Assembly: GCA_902806275.1 (NCBI GenBank)
Contig: CADCVY010000107.1
Coordinates: 1-39,849, forward strand
Length of the DNA: 39,849 bases
Source of the DNA: an uncultured Sphingomonas sp.
Lineage (GTDB): Bacteria > Pseudomonadota > Alphaproteobacteria > Sphingomonadales > Sphingomonadaceae
Direction of reading: 5' to 3'
The translations under genes were made by a program, and so were the position numbers. Numbering within the stretch: the stretch's first letter is position 1; each line of letters starts with the position of its first letter. Under the pieces are notes generated by a model. The model saw only the letters and a program-made list of their open reading frames with translations. It did not search any database and was not told the origin of the DNA. Below, in pieces: positions 19,097-29,181 of the stretch.

Positions 19097-20287
19097 TTAA
19101 AAGGCGGACAAACCGGTGATGGCGCGGCCCATGATGAGGGCGTGGACATCGTGGGTGCCCTCGTAGGTGTTGACCGTCTCAAGGTTCACCAGGTGGCGCA
19201 TGACGTGGAATTCGGCCGATATGCCATTGCCGCCATGCATGTCGCGGGAGACGCGGGCGATATCGAGCGCCTTGCCGACGTTGTTGCGCTTGATGAGGCT
19301 GATCGTTTCCGGAACCAGCTCGCCCGCTTCCAGTCGGCGCCCGACACGAAGCGAGGCCTGCAGGCCAAGGGTGATCTCCGTCACCATGTTGGCGAGTTTC
19401 AGCTGGACCAGCTGGTTGGCGGCCAGCGGCCGGCCGAACTGCTTGCGGTCGAGCGTGTACTGGCGCGCTGATGCATAACAAGCTTCCGCCGCGCCCATCG
19501 CGCCCCAGGAAATGCCGTAGCGGGCGCGGTTGAGACAGCCGAACGGACCTTTGAGGCCCTCCACGTTGGGCAGCAGCGCGTCTTCGCCGACCTCGACGCC
19601 GTCCATCACGATCTCGCCGGTGATCGAAGACCGCAGCGACAGCTTTTCCTTGATTGCCGGCGCCGACAGCCCAGGCATGCCCTTTTCGAGCACGAAGCCG
19701 CGGATCTTGCCGTCGTGCGCATCCGACTTCGCCCAGACGACGAAGACGTCGGCAATCGGCGAGTTAGTGATCCACATTTTGCTGCCCGAGATGAGGTAGC
19801 CGCCCTGGACCCTCTGCGCCCGGGTGCGCATGCCGGCGGGATCGGAGCCGGCGTCGGGCTCGGTCAGGCCGAAGCAGCCGACCCACTCGCCGCTGGCCAG
19901 CTTGGGCAGATATTTGCTTTTCTGTTCCTCAGATCCGTAAGCGTGGATCGGGTGCATCACGAGGCTGGATTGCACCGACATGGCCGAGCGGTAGCCGCTG
20001 TCGACCCGTTCCACGGCGCGGCCGATGAGGCCGTAGCTGACATAGCCGAGCCCGGCTCCGCCATACTGCTCCGGGATGGTAGCGCCAAGCAGGCCGAGTT
20101 CGCCCATCTCGCTCATGATCTCGCGGTCGAAGCGTTCGTCCATATAGGCCGACATCACGCGCGGCAGCAGCTTTTCCTGCGCATAGCCCTCTGCCGTGTC
20201 GCGGACGAGCCGCTCCTCATCGCTCAGCTGATGGTTGAGATCGAACGGATCCTGCCAGTCGAACGGCAGGACGGCAGGCTCGCCCAC
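19097..20287 (-). CDS. gcdH: Acyl-CoA dehydrogenase, glutaryl-CoA dehydrogenase type
   Basis: [72 protein letters not shown]. Confidence 0.9.
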   Translation of the reverse strand: MGEPAVLPFDWQDPFDLNHQLSDEERLVRDTAEGYAQEKLLPRVMSAYMDERFDREIMSEMGELGLLGATIPEQYGGAGLGYVSYGLIGRAVERVDSGYRSAMSVQSSLVMHPIHAYGSEEQKSKYLPKLASGEWVGCFGLTEPDAGSDPAGMRTRAQRVQGGYLISGSKMWITNSPIADVFVVWAKSDAHDGKIRGFVLEKGMPGLSAPAIKEKLSLRSSITGEIVMDGVEVGEDALLPNVEGLKGPFGCLNRARYGISWGAMGAAEACYASARQYTLDRKQFGRPLAANQLVQLKLANMVTEITLGLQASLRVGRRLEAGELVPETISLIKRNNVGKALDIARVSRDMHGGNGISAEFHVMRHLVNLETVNTYEGTHDVHALIMGRAITGLSAF

Positions 20288-20514
20288 TTTGATGTCTCCG
20301 CAAATGGTGGTGATTGCGACGGCCTCTTAGCGGGCTCGCTCCGGGAGTGCCAGAGTGGCGTTGGCGGCGACCTGAAGTGGTTGACTTCTAACAGCATTTA
20401 CCCGAATGCGCGGCCTAGGGCGGGGGCGCGCTGGTCAAAGCCGCGCAGGCCAAGTAATCCAAGCCCCAAGCGCCGTAAAACGGCAGCGAGTTAACGAGCT
20501 GAGGCGGACCACAC

Positions 20515-22260
20515 TTGCTACAACCCCTGCGTACTCAACCGGCGGTCATCCAGGCGGCCGCCGATGCCTGCCGCAAGCACTTCATGTCGGCGCTGCTGTT
20601 CAGCGCGCTTCTGAACCTGCTGTTCATTGCGCCCATGCTGTACATGCTGCAGGTCTACGACCGCGTGCTGCCGACTGCCGGCACCACGACTCTGGTTTTC
20701 CTGACCTTGGTGCTGGTGTTCGCGCTGCTGACGCTGTCGGCGCTGGATGCGATCCGCTCGCGCCTGCTGGTCCGCGCCAGTGTCCGCCTCGACCGCGTGC
20801 TCTCGGGAGCCATCCTCGACGCGACGTTGACTCGCCCGGAACTCGGCTCCGAGCGCCTGGCAAAGCAGGCGATGCGTGAATTCGACGTACTGCGCCAGAC
20901 GCTGACCGGGCCAGTGATGGTCGGCATCTTCGATGCGCCGTGGATCCCGGTTTACATTCTGATCGCCTTCCTCATCCACCCGTGGATCGGCGTGCTCGCC
21001 TTAGTTGGCGCGTTGATCAGCTTGTTCCTCGCCTGGCGGAACGAGGTGGCGACGAATGCGCCGCTGAAGCGCGCCAACGAGGCGGCCGGCCGTGCCCATG
21101 CGGGCTTCGAGTCGACCGTTGCCTCGGCCGATGTCGTCCGGGCGCTTGGTCTGCGCCGGGCGCTGGTCAGCGGCCACCTCGACGACCGCCACAACATGAT
21201 GCAGCTGCAGACCGACGCCAGCCTGGCGTCGAGCGGGCTGACCGCGACGTCCAAGTTCATCCGGCTGCTGCTGCAATCGCTCGCCTTAGGCCTCGCGGCC
21301 TTGCTTGCGATCGATGCCAAGGTGAGTCCGGGGGCGGTGTTCGCCTCGTCCTTCATCGTCGGCCGCGCGCTGGCGCCGATCGACCAGATCGTTGGCGGCT
21401 GGAAGAACCTCATCCAGGCCTGGGGCGCCTATCACACGCTTCGCGACCTGTTCGCCGAAACTCCCGACGACGTGTCGGTGACGCAGCTGCCAGCACCGCT
21501 GGGCAATCTCTCGACCGAAAACCTCGGAGTTGCGGGGCTGGATCGGCGGCCGATCATCGCCGGCATCTCATTCGCCGTTGAAAGCGGTGAAATGGTCGCC
21601 ATTGTCGGGCCGAGCGGCGCGGGCAAATCGACGCTGGTGAAGGCGCTTGCCGGCGCCATCGTCCCGGCCGCCGGGATCATCCGCTTCGACGGCGCCGACC
21701 AGCGCAACTGGGACCCCGAGCGCCTGGCCGAATATGTCGGCTACATGCCGCAGGAGCCGTCGCTGTTCGCCGGCACTGTGAAGGAGAATATCGCACGCTT
21801 CCGCAACCGGCTCGGCGAGGACCAGCTAAGCGTCGACGAAGCGGTGGTCGAGGCGGCCCGCACTGCCGGAGCGCATGATCTCATCCTCAAGCTGCCGGGC
21901 GGGTACGATTACATGCTGGGCCTCGGTGGGCGCGGGCTGTCGGTCGGCCAGTCGCAACGCATTGCGCTCGCCCGCGCCTTGTTCCGCGACCCGCAGTACC
22001 TCATCCTCGATGAGCCGAACTCGAGCCTCGACGCCGAAGGGGACGCGCAGCTCATCCAAACGCTCGAGGAGCTGAAGAACCGCGGCCGAACGATCATGAT
22101 CGTGGCGCACCGCCTCAGCGTGCTGCCGATCGTGGATCGCCTGATGGTCATCCAGGACGGGCGCCTGACCATGTTCGGCCCGCGGGACGAAGTGCTGCGC
22201 AAGATCGCGCCGCCGCCGCCACCCAAGAATGTGATCTCCTCAGTAAAGGCCAGCTCATGA
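20515..22260 (+). CDS. Type I secretion system permease/ATPase (PrtD-like)
   Basis: N-terminal TM region (LYMLQVYDRVLPTAGTTTLVFLT), Walker A GPSGAGKSTLVKALAG, signature LSVGQSQRIALARALFRDPQYLILDEPNSSLD; TTG start. Confidence 0.92.
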   Translation: MLQPLRTQPAVIQAAADACRKHFMSALLFSALLNLLFIAPMLYMLQVYDRVLPTAGTTTLVFLTLVLVFALLTLSALDAIRSRLLVRASVRLDRVLSGAILDATLTRPELGSERLAKQAMREFDVLRQTLTGPVMVGIFDAPWIPVYILIAFLIHPWIGVLALVGALISLFLAWRNEVATNAPLKRANEAAGRAHAGFESTVASADVVRALGLRRALVSGHLDDRHNMMQLQTDASLASSGLTATSKFIRLLLQSLALGLAALLAIDAKVSPGAVFASSFIVGRALAPIDQIVGGWKNLIQAWGAYHTLRDLFAETPDDVSVTQLPAPLGNLSTENLGVAGLDRRPIIAGISFAVESGEMVAIVGPSGAGKSTLVKALAGAIVPAAGIIRFDGADQRNWDPERLAEYVGYMPQEPSLFAGTVKENIARFRNRLGEDQLSVDEAVVEAARTAGAHDLILKLPGGYDYMLGLGGRGLSVGQSQRIALARALFRDPQYLILDEPNSSLDAEGDAQLIQTLEELKNRGRTIMIVAHRLSVLPIVDRLMVIQDGRLTMFGPRDEVLRKIAPPPPPKNVISSVKASS

Positions 22261-23630
22261 GTACCGTGCTTGCGACAAGGTCCGTCGATCTGCCTGCCAA
22301 CTACGTGCCGCAGGCGGATGAAGGCGGCCGCGACAATCCGGGCGGGGACATCCGCATCGGTGCGATCATCGCGGGGTTGTTCTTCGTCATTTTTCTCGGT
22401 TGGGCGACATTCGCACGGCTCGATGCGGCGGCGATCGCACCGGGCAATCTCGCCGTCTCCGGACAGCGGCAAACGGTGCAGCACCGCGAGGGCGGGGTTG
22501 TCGCCGAGATCTTGGTCAAGGAAGGCGCCCGCGTGCAGCAGGGCCAGGTCCTGATCCGCCTCGCCGGTGCCGACGTGCGCGCGCAGGAGCGGGCGATGTC
22601 GGCTCAGGCGATCGGCCTGCTCGCCCAGCGTGCGCGGCTTTATGCCGAGCAGCGCGGGCTCCCGACAATCCTGCCGCCTGCCGAGTTCCGGACGCTTCCG
22701 CCCGAGGACCGCGCGCAGGCAGCGGAGGAATTGCAGATTCAGACCGGGCAGATGCGCACGCGCCGCGCGGTGCTGTCGGCGCAGCGCGGGGCGCTCGGCG
22801 AAAAGGTCGGTCAGGCCGGCAACCAAGGGCAGGGCTACAGCCGCCAGCTCGCCGCCATCAACGACCAGCTCAAGCTGATCGAAGACGAACTGGTCGGCAT
22901 GCGCTCGGCGGCGGAGAAGGGCTTTGTGTCCCAGAACCGCATTCGCGCCCTGGAGCGCGCAAAAGCGGACCTCCAAGGGCAGCGCGGACAATATTCGGCA
23001 ACCATCGCGCAATCGCAGGGTATGGCCAGCGAAAGCCGCATCCAGTCGCTCGAGGCACAAGGCAATTACATGGAGCGGGTCGCGACGGAGCTTCGCGAGG
23101 TTGAGGCCAGCCTCAACGACGTCATGCCCAAGCTGCAGGCGGCTCGCGACCAGCTTGCGCGCACCGAGATCCGGGCGCCGGCCAGCGGCACCGTCGTCGG
23201 GCTCACCGTGTTCACGCCCGGCGGGGTCATCGAGCCGGGGCAGAAGTTGATGGACGTCGTACCCGAGCGGGCGCCGCTGACGATCGAAGCAAAGCTGTCG
23301 ACGACGGACGGCGACGACGTTCACGCAGGTCGGGAAGCCCTCGTGAACTTCGATGCGCTGCACGAGCGGACGCTGCCGGCGCTGAAAGGCAAGGTAACGC
23401 GCGTGTCCGCCGACGCCTTTACCGATGAGCAGACCGGCGCATCCTATTACACGGCCGAGATCGCGGTGCCGTTGACCGAGCTCAAGAAGATCGAGGAAGT
23501 TCGCGGGAGCGACGCGCTTCGCGCCGGCCTGCCGGTCAGCGTCCAGATCCCGCTGCGCAAGCGGACCGCGCTGCAATATGCGTTCGAACCGCTGACCGCA
23601 TCGCTGCGCAAGTCGTTCCGCGAGCAATAA
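22257..23630 (+). CDS. HlyD family type I secretion membrane fusion protein
   Basis: GNLAVSGQRQTVQHREGGVVAEILVKEGARVQQGQVLIRL and ASGTVVGLTVFTPGGVIEPGQKLMDVVP; ATGA overlap with the ATPase. Confidence 0.93.
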   Translation: MSTVLATRSVDLPANYVPQADEGGRDNPGGDIRIGAIIAGLFFVIFLGWATFARLDAAAIAPGNLAVSGQRQTVQHREGGVVAEILVKEGARVQQGQVLIRLAGADVRAQERAMSAQAIGLLAQRARLYAEQRGLPTILPPAEFRTLPPEDRAQAAEELQIQTGQMRTRRAVLSAQRGALGEKVGQAGNQGQGYSRQLAAINDQLKLIEDELVGMRSAAEKGFVSQNRIRALERAKADLQGQRGQYSATIAQSQGMASESRIQSLEAQGNYMERVATELREVEASLNDVMPKLQAARDQLARTEIRAPASGTVVGLTVFTPGGVIEPGQKLMDVVPERAPLTIEAKLSTTDGDDVHAGREALVNFDALHERTLPALKGKVTRVSADAFTDEQTGASYYTAEIAVPLTELKKIEEVRGSDALRAGLPVSVQIPLRKRTALQYAFEPLTASLRKSFREQ

Positions 23631-23632
23631 GC

Positions 23633-25825
23633 CTATTGGCTGGCCGCCGGCGCGACCGGCTTGGCAGCGCTGCCGAACGTGCGCTTGATCGTCAGTCCGA
23701 AGTTGCGGTGGCGATTGCGCTCCCGGAGCTCGTCGATCTCATCTTCGACGAGTGCCCGATTGGGGAAGTAACGCAGACGCCGGCGGTTGCCGCTGGTTCC
23801 GAGCGCGTTGTCGAGGTCGAGCGTGATGGAGGTGCGCGCGTCGGGCCGGTACTCGACGAAAGCGGTGCCGTACGGCCGGCCATTGTAGTTGATGTCGAAC
23901 TCATCCGTGCGGAAGAAGGTGAAGCGGTCGCGGTCGCTGACGGCGAAACCATAGGACCACGGGCCGGCGTCGCGGCGGACGTCGAAGCGCCATTCCCAAT
24001 CGGGGAAGTAGTCGCTGAAGTTCCGCTGCTCGCCGCTGATCGGGTCCTCCACCCGGGTCCGCCGAAGCGTGCCGTCGAACTTGGCGCGAAAGCCCGGCCA
24101 CAGGGCGCTTAGCGGCGCATCGACCGTTAGCGTGGCGAACATATGCTTGCCGGTCCCGAGGTTGCCCGGGGCGTCGAAGAAGCGCTCGCTTTCCGCGTCG
24201 AAGATAAGAACGCGATCCTGGAGCTTGCTGATGTGATCGTAGCCCAGGTCCAGCTTGACCAGACCGTCCCCGAGAATCGGCCGATCGCCGGTCAGCCGGA
24301 ATTCCCACGCGCGCTGGGGCTGCAGGTTCTCGTTGCCGGCATTGATGCGGTCGGTGGACAGCTCGGCAACCGTGACGAAATCGTAGAAGTCTAACTGCGC
24401 GACGGTTCGCTTGACTGAGAACTGCGTGTGCCAACCGCCGCCGGGCTTCCAGTCCACGGTAAGGCTGGGCTTGTAGAATGCCAGCTTGCGGTTTGCCTGA
24501 GCATCGCCGCTGACCTTCAGCCGCGACAATTCATAACGCATGCCGGCGTCGACGCGAAGGTTGGGGTTGAAGCTCCTGCCGACATTGATGAAAGCCTCGC
24601 CGCGCTTCTCCTTGACGTTGACTTTGGCGACCGGGAGATCGATCTCTGTCCTCGAACCATCGGGATTGACGACCAGCAGTTCCGTCGAGTTGTCGAGCGT
24701 GTTGAGCACGGCTTCGCCGCCCACTTCCCATGACAGACCCCACAGGCTCTGGCGGGTCCAGGAGAGCCGCCCGATCGTTTCGTTCAACTGGGCGAGCTGC
24801 GTCTGCTCGAAACCGCCCACCTGCGTCGCCTCGTCTTCAAGCAGGCCGTTACGGACGACCTGGGCGTCGAAATTGTCGCGCTTGCGACGGGTCGCGAGCC
24901 CGAGCAGCTTGATCGCCCCTCCGGCCAGCGGCCGCGTGACGTCGCCCCCAATTTCGAACGTCGGGCGATCGTAGTCCTGCAGCAAAGAGTCGTCGCGGTC
25001 CGGTTCGCCGGTCACCGACACCCGGTTCCTCTGCGTCAGGTCGAACTGGCCCGGCGACCAGCGCGCATTGAAGTGCATCGATTGGTCTGGAGCGCGCTCC
25101 AGCCCCCAGCTGCCCGCAAGGTAGGGGTCGAAATCGCTGTACGAATTGAACTTGCGCCGGAACTCCAGGAGGTCGCCCGTGCCCGGATCGGTCAGCGTAT
25201 CGGTGCCTTCCTCGAGGTTGACGACATTGTTGAAGCCGCCCGACAGGTTGACGGTCGCAGCTCCGCGCCGGATGAGCACCGATGCAGAGCCGTCCGGAAC
25301 CACTTTGCCCGTGTAGAGCCGTCGGAGCGAACCCGTCGCGTTGCCGTCAAGCCCGCCTTCCGCGGATAGCAAGATGTTGAGCACTTGGCTGCGGCTGGCA
25401 TAATCTGCCCCATAGAGGCTACCGGGACCGACCTGCACGCTCGTCACCCGGCTAGCCGGGATCCGCTGCAGCGTTGCTTCGAGCGATTCCGATTTTGAGC
25501 TCGGGCGCGCCCCGTTGAAGACGACGTTGCCGGCCGCGGCAGCAAAGCCGCGGACGTCCTGATCGCCCAGATCGAGGCTGAACCCGGGGACACGCCGCGC
25601 GATGTCGAGCGCGGTGCGGGGCGCATATTGGGCGAAGAAGGCGGCGTCGTAGCTGGTGGGCCCGCTCGTTCGCGCGACCGGCACGTCCGTTGCAGGCTGA
25701 TCTCCGGCCACAGCCGCGGACGGTTGTTCGCCGGGCGCAGTCTGGGCGAGGGCTGCATTGCCGACGGCGAGCGCCACCGTTCCGACCGTCGAAAGCGAGA
25801 AAGCCCGCACTGCGTATCCCCTCAT
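23633..25825 (-). CDS. TonB-dependent receptor of unknown ligand
   Basis: 730 aa, signal peptide, plug domain (ALDIARRVPGFSLDLGDQDVRGFAAAAGNVVFNGARPSSKSESLEATLQRIPASRVTSVQVGPGSLYGADYASRSQVLNILL), beta-barrel. Confidence 0.85.
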   Translation of the reverse strand: MRGYAVRAFSLSTVGTVALAVGNAALAQTAPGEQPSAAVAGDQPATDVPVARTSGPTSYDAAFFAQYAPRTALDIARRVPGFSLDLGDQDVRGFAAAAGNVVFNGARPSSKSESLEATLQRIPASRVTSVQVGPGSLYGADYASRSQVLNILLSAEGGLDGNATGSLRRLYTGKVVPDGSASVLIRRGAATVNLSGGFNNVVNLEEGTDTLTDPGTGDLLEFRRKFNSYSDFDPYLAGSWGLERAPDQSMHFNARWSPGQFDLTQRNRVSVTGEPDRDDSLLQDYDRPTFEIGGDVTRPLAGGAIKLLGLATRRKRDNFDAQVVRNGLLEDEATQVGGFEQTQLAQLNETIGRLSWTRQSLWGLSWEVGGEAVLNTLDNSTELLVVNPDGSRTEIDLPVAKVNVKEKRGEAFINVGRSFNPNLRVDAGMRYELSRLKVSGDAQANRKLAFYKPSLTVDWKPGGGWHTQFSVKRTVAQLDFYDFVTVAELSTDRINAGNENLQPQRAWEFRLTGDRPILGDGLVKLDLGYDHISKLQDRVLIFDAESERFFDAPGNLGTGKHMFATLTVDAPLSALWPGFRAKFDGTLRRTRVEDPISGEQRNFSDYFPDWEWRFDVRRDAGPWSYGFAVSDRDRFTFFRTDEFDINYNGRPYGTAFVEYRPDARTSITLDLDNALGTSGNRRRLRYFPNRALVEDEIDELRERNRHRNFGLTIKRTFGSAAKPVAPAASQ

Positions 25826-25938
25826 TGTTGTTGTTCGTCGCCTAAGCGAGGTGTCGGCGAGCCGACGATAGCTGTTCGATCAATCGACAGACGGTTCGAC
25901 AGGAAGCCGCCACGGGCAGGGCCAACCGGACCCCCGCC

Positions 25939-26814
25939 TCAGTGCCGGCGCCCGAAGATCTTGCGCTCGACGAGGTCGCCGACCGACGGCTGCCCTCCGG
26001 CTTCGCTTTGCACCGCGCGCACGAACTCGGGCGTGATATCGAGCGCCTTGAGCTCTACAAGCTTCTGGACCGGCAGGTTGCGGTAACCGAGCCGCTCGAA
26101 ACCGGCGATGTAATCCGCCGTGATATTCATCACGCGCATCTGCACCAGGTCGTCGGGGTCCATGTTGCCGTGACCGCCACGGACGAAGCCGCCGATGTAC
26201 TGCGGGGTGATGTTCAGTGCCTTGAACTGCACCAACGTGTCGATGGAGGCCGGCCGGTATCCGACCTGGGCGAGTCCGCGGATGTACGAGCCGTCGACGC
26301 CGAGCGCGGTCAGCGCCATCAGGTCGTCGACCGTCGGCGTCGGGTACCGCGCCGCGGCAACGGCTTCGATCAGCTCGCCCCGGGCATTGATCGCCATAAG
26401 CCCGAACGCCTGATCCCGGGTTGGCCGTCCGATGCCGCGGCTGGCCAGGAGCTGGGTGAAGCGCGCGTCGGGCGAAAAGCGGCAATTGCCGCTGGCGTAA
26501 GCGTTCCCGCCCTGACCGGAGCAATCCAGGCGTCCGGCTTCTCGGACCAGGGCGAAGCGGATCGGGTGCGTGCCGGCCGCCCGGAAGCTCGCAGCGTCGA
26601 GGCCCACCAGGTGCGGCGGGTGGAAGCTGGTCGACCAATTGTTGTCGCCCCGGTGCCGGTCGCGATCGAGGTCGCGGAACTCGGCGCGGATCTCGCCGTC
26701 ACGCGACGGCTCTAGCGTAAAGCCGATCCACTCGACACCCTGCGCGGTGCACGCCGAAGCGATCGACAGCGATGCGAGGAACAATGCGCAAAGGAATGCG
26801 AGACATTTGTTCAT
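25939..26814 (-). CDS. Secreted repeat protein sharing ~29-aa repeats with the upstream M56 peptidase
   Basis: ATG at 26814 (MNKCLAFLCALFLASLSIASA signal peptide); four or more tandem repeats such as SIDTLVQFKALNITPQYIGGFVRGGHGNM / DPDDLVQMRVMNITADYIAGFERLGYRNL. Confidence 0.85.
   Translation of the reverse strand: MNKCLAFLCALFLASLSIASACTAQGVEWIGFTLEPSRDGEIRAEFRDLDRDRHRGDNNWSTSFHPPHLVGLDAASFRAAGTHPIRFALVREAGRLDCSGQGGNAYASGNCRFSPDARFTQLLASRGIGRPTRDQAFGLMAINARGELIEAVAAARYPTPTVDDLMALTALGVDGSYIRGLAQVGYRPASIDTLVQFKALNITPQYIGGFVRGGHGNMDPDDLVQMRVMNITADYIAGFERLGYRNLPVQKLVELKALDITPEFVRAVQSEAGGQPSVGDLVERKIFGRRH
25951..26334 (-). repeat. Tandem ~29-residue protein repeats (about 87-bp period, diverged at DNA level)
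   Basis: Consensus xxDxLVxxKALxITPxYIxxFxxxGYxxx; units TVDDLMALTALGVDGSYIRGLAQVGYRPA, SIDTLVQ..., DPDDLVQ..., PVQKLVELKALDITPEFVRAVQ..., SVGDLVERK. Confidence 0.8.
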
Positions 26815-26921
26815 GGTCGGTCTCCTTCTGGAAGGCTGGGCAAGCGCCGCCCGTTCGCCCAAACACGGGCGTGCAAAGCTTCGGAAATGTGCAGGGCTGG
26901 CTAGCTTAGGAGCGGCTCAGG

Positions 26922-28787
26922 TCAGCCGCCGTCAGGGTCGAGGTCTGGATCGGGATCCCGTAGCGGATTCCAGCCGGGCGGCGGCACTCGCGGTGCGACC
27001 GGCAGCCGCATCGATTTGAGGTCCCGGGCGCTAACGCCCAGCGCCCGCATTTCGACCAGCTGGTCGGCATTGCGGAAGACGTAGCCCGACCCGCGCAGGC
27101 TGCGGACGTAATGCGGCCTGATGCCGACCGCGAACAGCTCGATGAAGTCGTCGAAGGAGGCGTTGACCCCGGCTGCGCGCATCTCGCGAACGTAGCTGCC
27201 GTTGATGCCGATCGCGCGCGCCTGGGTGAGATGTTCTTCGTCGATGTTGCGGAACCCGGCGGCGACCATGTCGCGCGCATATTCCGGCGTGACTCCGACG
27301 GCCTTCATGCCAGCGAAGTCCGATGCTTCGAGCCGCGCCAGCCGCGGCGCCGCGGCCCGCATGGCGGCGACATATTCGGGACTCACGCCGCTAGCCTTGA
27401 GGTGGATCGCACGGTCGATGTCGCGGTCGCGAAGGGCCTGTTGCGCGGCTTTGACCCCTTCGCCGGCGCGATGGACGCCTTCGCGAGCGCGGTCACTGCC
27501 TTCGCGGATGCGGTCGGCAGCTTCACGCACCCGCTCCGCCGCCTCGAGCCTGCGCTCCAGCGCATCTTCGCGCCTGCGCTCCGCGTCGCTCTCGTAAATC
27601 TCCCACCCGTCCACGGCGATCTCGCCCGCAGACGCGGCGGCCATCGCGGTCGTCACCGACGTGCTCACGCCATCGGCGATGATGCTTGCAAGGTCGGCCG
27701 GGGCATCGCTGCCGACGTAATAAGGCGCGGTCGGCCCGCTTCCATCTTCAGCTCCCGTCGCGTGCGCCGCTTTGAACATTGCTGAGCGACCACCCGGTGC
27801 AAGGGTCAAAGCGGCAAGCGGGGCGGCGATCAGCACCGCTCCAACCGCAACCCCCAAAGCGAACGGCCGCGCTGCCGGGCCGCGTGCCGAACCCCCGTCC
27901 AGCACGCGTGCAACCCGGCGTGCGAGCGAGTTCTTGGACGGAGCGACGCCATGGGCGCCAAGCAGCAGGCCGGGGCACTCATGGCGCGCCACGCCGACCA
28001 GCAACTGGGCATAGTCCGTGTCCGGGATGTCGGACCCGAGCACCGCGTCGTCGGCAGCTTCCTCGCGCAGCTGGTGCGCTTCGCGGGCAAGTACCCAGAC
28101 GAGCGGGTTGAACCAGAACAGCGCGGTCGCGACGCGCGCCAGCAGCAGCTTGATCCAGTCCATTCGGGCGATGTGGGCAAGCTCGTGGGCAATGATCGCT
28201 TCGGCTTCGCCCGACGCTTCGACGGCACGGCTGTTGAGCAGGATGACGGGGCGCATCAGCCCCCAGCTGATCGGCGAGGCGAGATCGTCGCTGGTCAGCA
28301 AAGCGGTGCCATGCTTGAAGCCCATGCGCCGCTGAGCGCGCGCGAGGGCGCTAAGCCAGTGAGCGTCGACCAGCACGTCAGCGCGGGCGCGAAGGGTTAT
28401 CAGCCGCGCCAACGCGAGAACGGTGAGGAAGAGCAGGAGCGCTGCCGGTAGCGCATAGGCCGCGCTGGCGAGGGCCGCCGAGCTGATGCTCAGGTTGGAT
28501 GGCGCCCCAGCGGATGCGGGGCCTGGCAACGCCGTCACGGCCACCTTTGTGCCCGCTGGCGCAGCAGCCGGATCGACATGCGGGGCCTCGCCGAGCAGGG
28601 CCGGGGCCTCGACCGTCCAGCTCGGGAGCACCAGCGGCGCCAACGCCAGCAGCACCAGCGCGACAAGCCCAATGTGCGCGACCCACGAACGTTCGGCTGC
28701 GGAGCGGCGCTTCATCATCGCCAGCAAGCCCAGCGTTGCCCCCGCGACGAGCATTGACTTGAGCGCGATCGCAACGAGCACCAGCAT
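26922..28787 (-). CDS. M56 (BlaR1-like) membrane metallopeptidase with C-terminal repeat domain
   Basis: ATG at 28787 overlapping the BlaI stop; N-terminal TM helices, ISWGLMRPVILLN, HELAHIARMDW zinc motif; coiled-coil then repeats such as EASDFAGMKAVGVTPEYARDMVAAGFRNI. Confidence 0.9.
   Translation of the reverse strand: MLVLVAIALKSMLVAGATLGLLAMMKRRSAAERSWVAHIGLVALVLLALAPLVLPSWTVEAPALLGEAPHVDPAAAPAGTKVAVTALPGPASAGAPSNLSISSAALASAAYALPAALLLFLTVLALARLITLRARADVLVDAHWLSALARAQRRMGFKHGTALLTSDDLASPISWGLMRPVILLNSRAVEASGEAEAIIAHELAHIARMDWIKLLLARVATALFWFNPLVWVLAREAHQLREEAADDAVLGSDIPDTDYAQLLVGVARHECPGLLLGAHGVAPSKNSLARRVARVLDGGSARGPAARPFALGVAVGAVLIAAPLAALTLAPGGRSAMFKAAHATGAEDGSGPTAPYYVGSDAPADLASIIADGVSTSVTTAMAAASAGEIAVDGWEIYESDAERRREDALERRLEAAERVREAADRIREGSDRAREGVHRAGEGVKAAQQALRDRDIDRAIHLKASGVSPEYVAAMRAAAPRLARLEASDFAGMKAVGVTPEYARDMVAAGFRNIDEEHLTQARAIGINGSYVREMRAAGVNASFDDFIELFAVGIRPHYVRSLRGSGYVFRNADQLVEMRALGVSARDLKSMRLPVAPRVPPPGWNPLRDPDPDLDPDGG
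27009..27428 (-). repeat. C-terminal ~28-29-residue repeats of the M56 peptidase
   Basis: KASGVSPEYVAAM / MKAVGVTPEYARDM / ARAIGINGSYVREM / FAVGIRPHYVRSL / MRALGVSARDLKSM at regular spacing. Confidence 0.8.
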
Positions 28788-29167
28788 CACTTGCCTCCCT
28801 TGGCCTCGCGGGCACGGGCGATCATCGCCTCGAGTTCGTCTAGCTCTTCGGCGTCGAGCTTGTTGGTCATTCCGAGCAGGGCCGATGCGGCGCTGGCCGG
28901 TGAGCCGTTGAAGAAGACCCGCACGATGTCGCTGAGCGCGGACCTCTTGGCAGCGGTGTCGGAAACAACCGGGCTGTAGAGGAACCCGCGCTGCGACTCG
29001 CTGCGCTGGACGAAGCCCTTGTCTTCGAGCCGCTTGAGCATGGCCCGCACGGCCGAACCGCTGAGCTGGTCGGGCAGGGCATCGCAAATCTCCGCGACCG
29101 CCAAGGCGCCGCGCTCATAAAGAATGTCCACGATCTGCCGTTCGCGGGGTGGAAGCTTGCTCAGCAT
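28787..29167 (-). CDS. BlaI/MecI/CopY family transcriptional regulator
   Basis: LPPRERQIVDILYERGALAVAEICDALPDQLSGSAVRAMLKRLEDKGFVQRSESQRGFLYSPVVS winged helix; directly precedes the M56 gene. Confidence 0.95.
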   Translation of the reverse strand: MLSKLPPRERQIVDILYERGALAVAEICDALPDQLSGSAVRAMLKRLEDKGFVQRSESQRGFLYSPVVSDTAAKRSALSDIVRVFFNGSPASAASALLGMTNKLDAEELDELEAMIARAREAKGGK

Positions 29168-29181
29168 TGCGACTCCTAAAG

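Noticed and set aside
19085-19105. CCGCC-GTTTTTAAAA-GGCGG palindrome between the GNAT gene and gcdH as a bidirectional terminator
   Set aside because: Stem is short with a bulge, contains the gcdH stop, and lacks a clean T-tract after the stem on either strand.
21909-23627. 572-aa minus-strand ORF opposite the HlyD gene
   Set aside because: Shadow ORF; the plus strand encodes a convincing membrane fusion protein.
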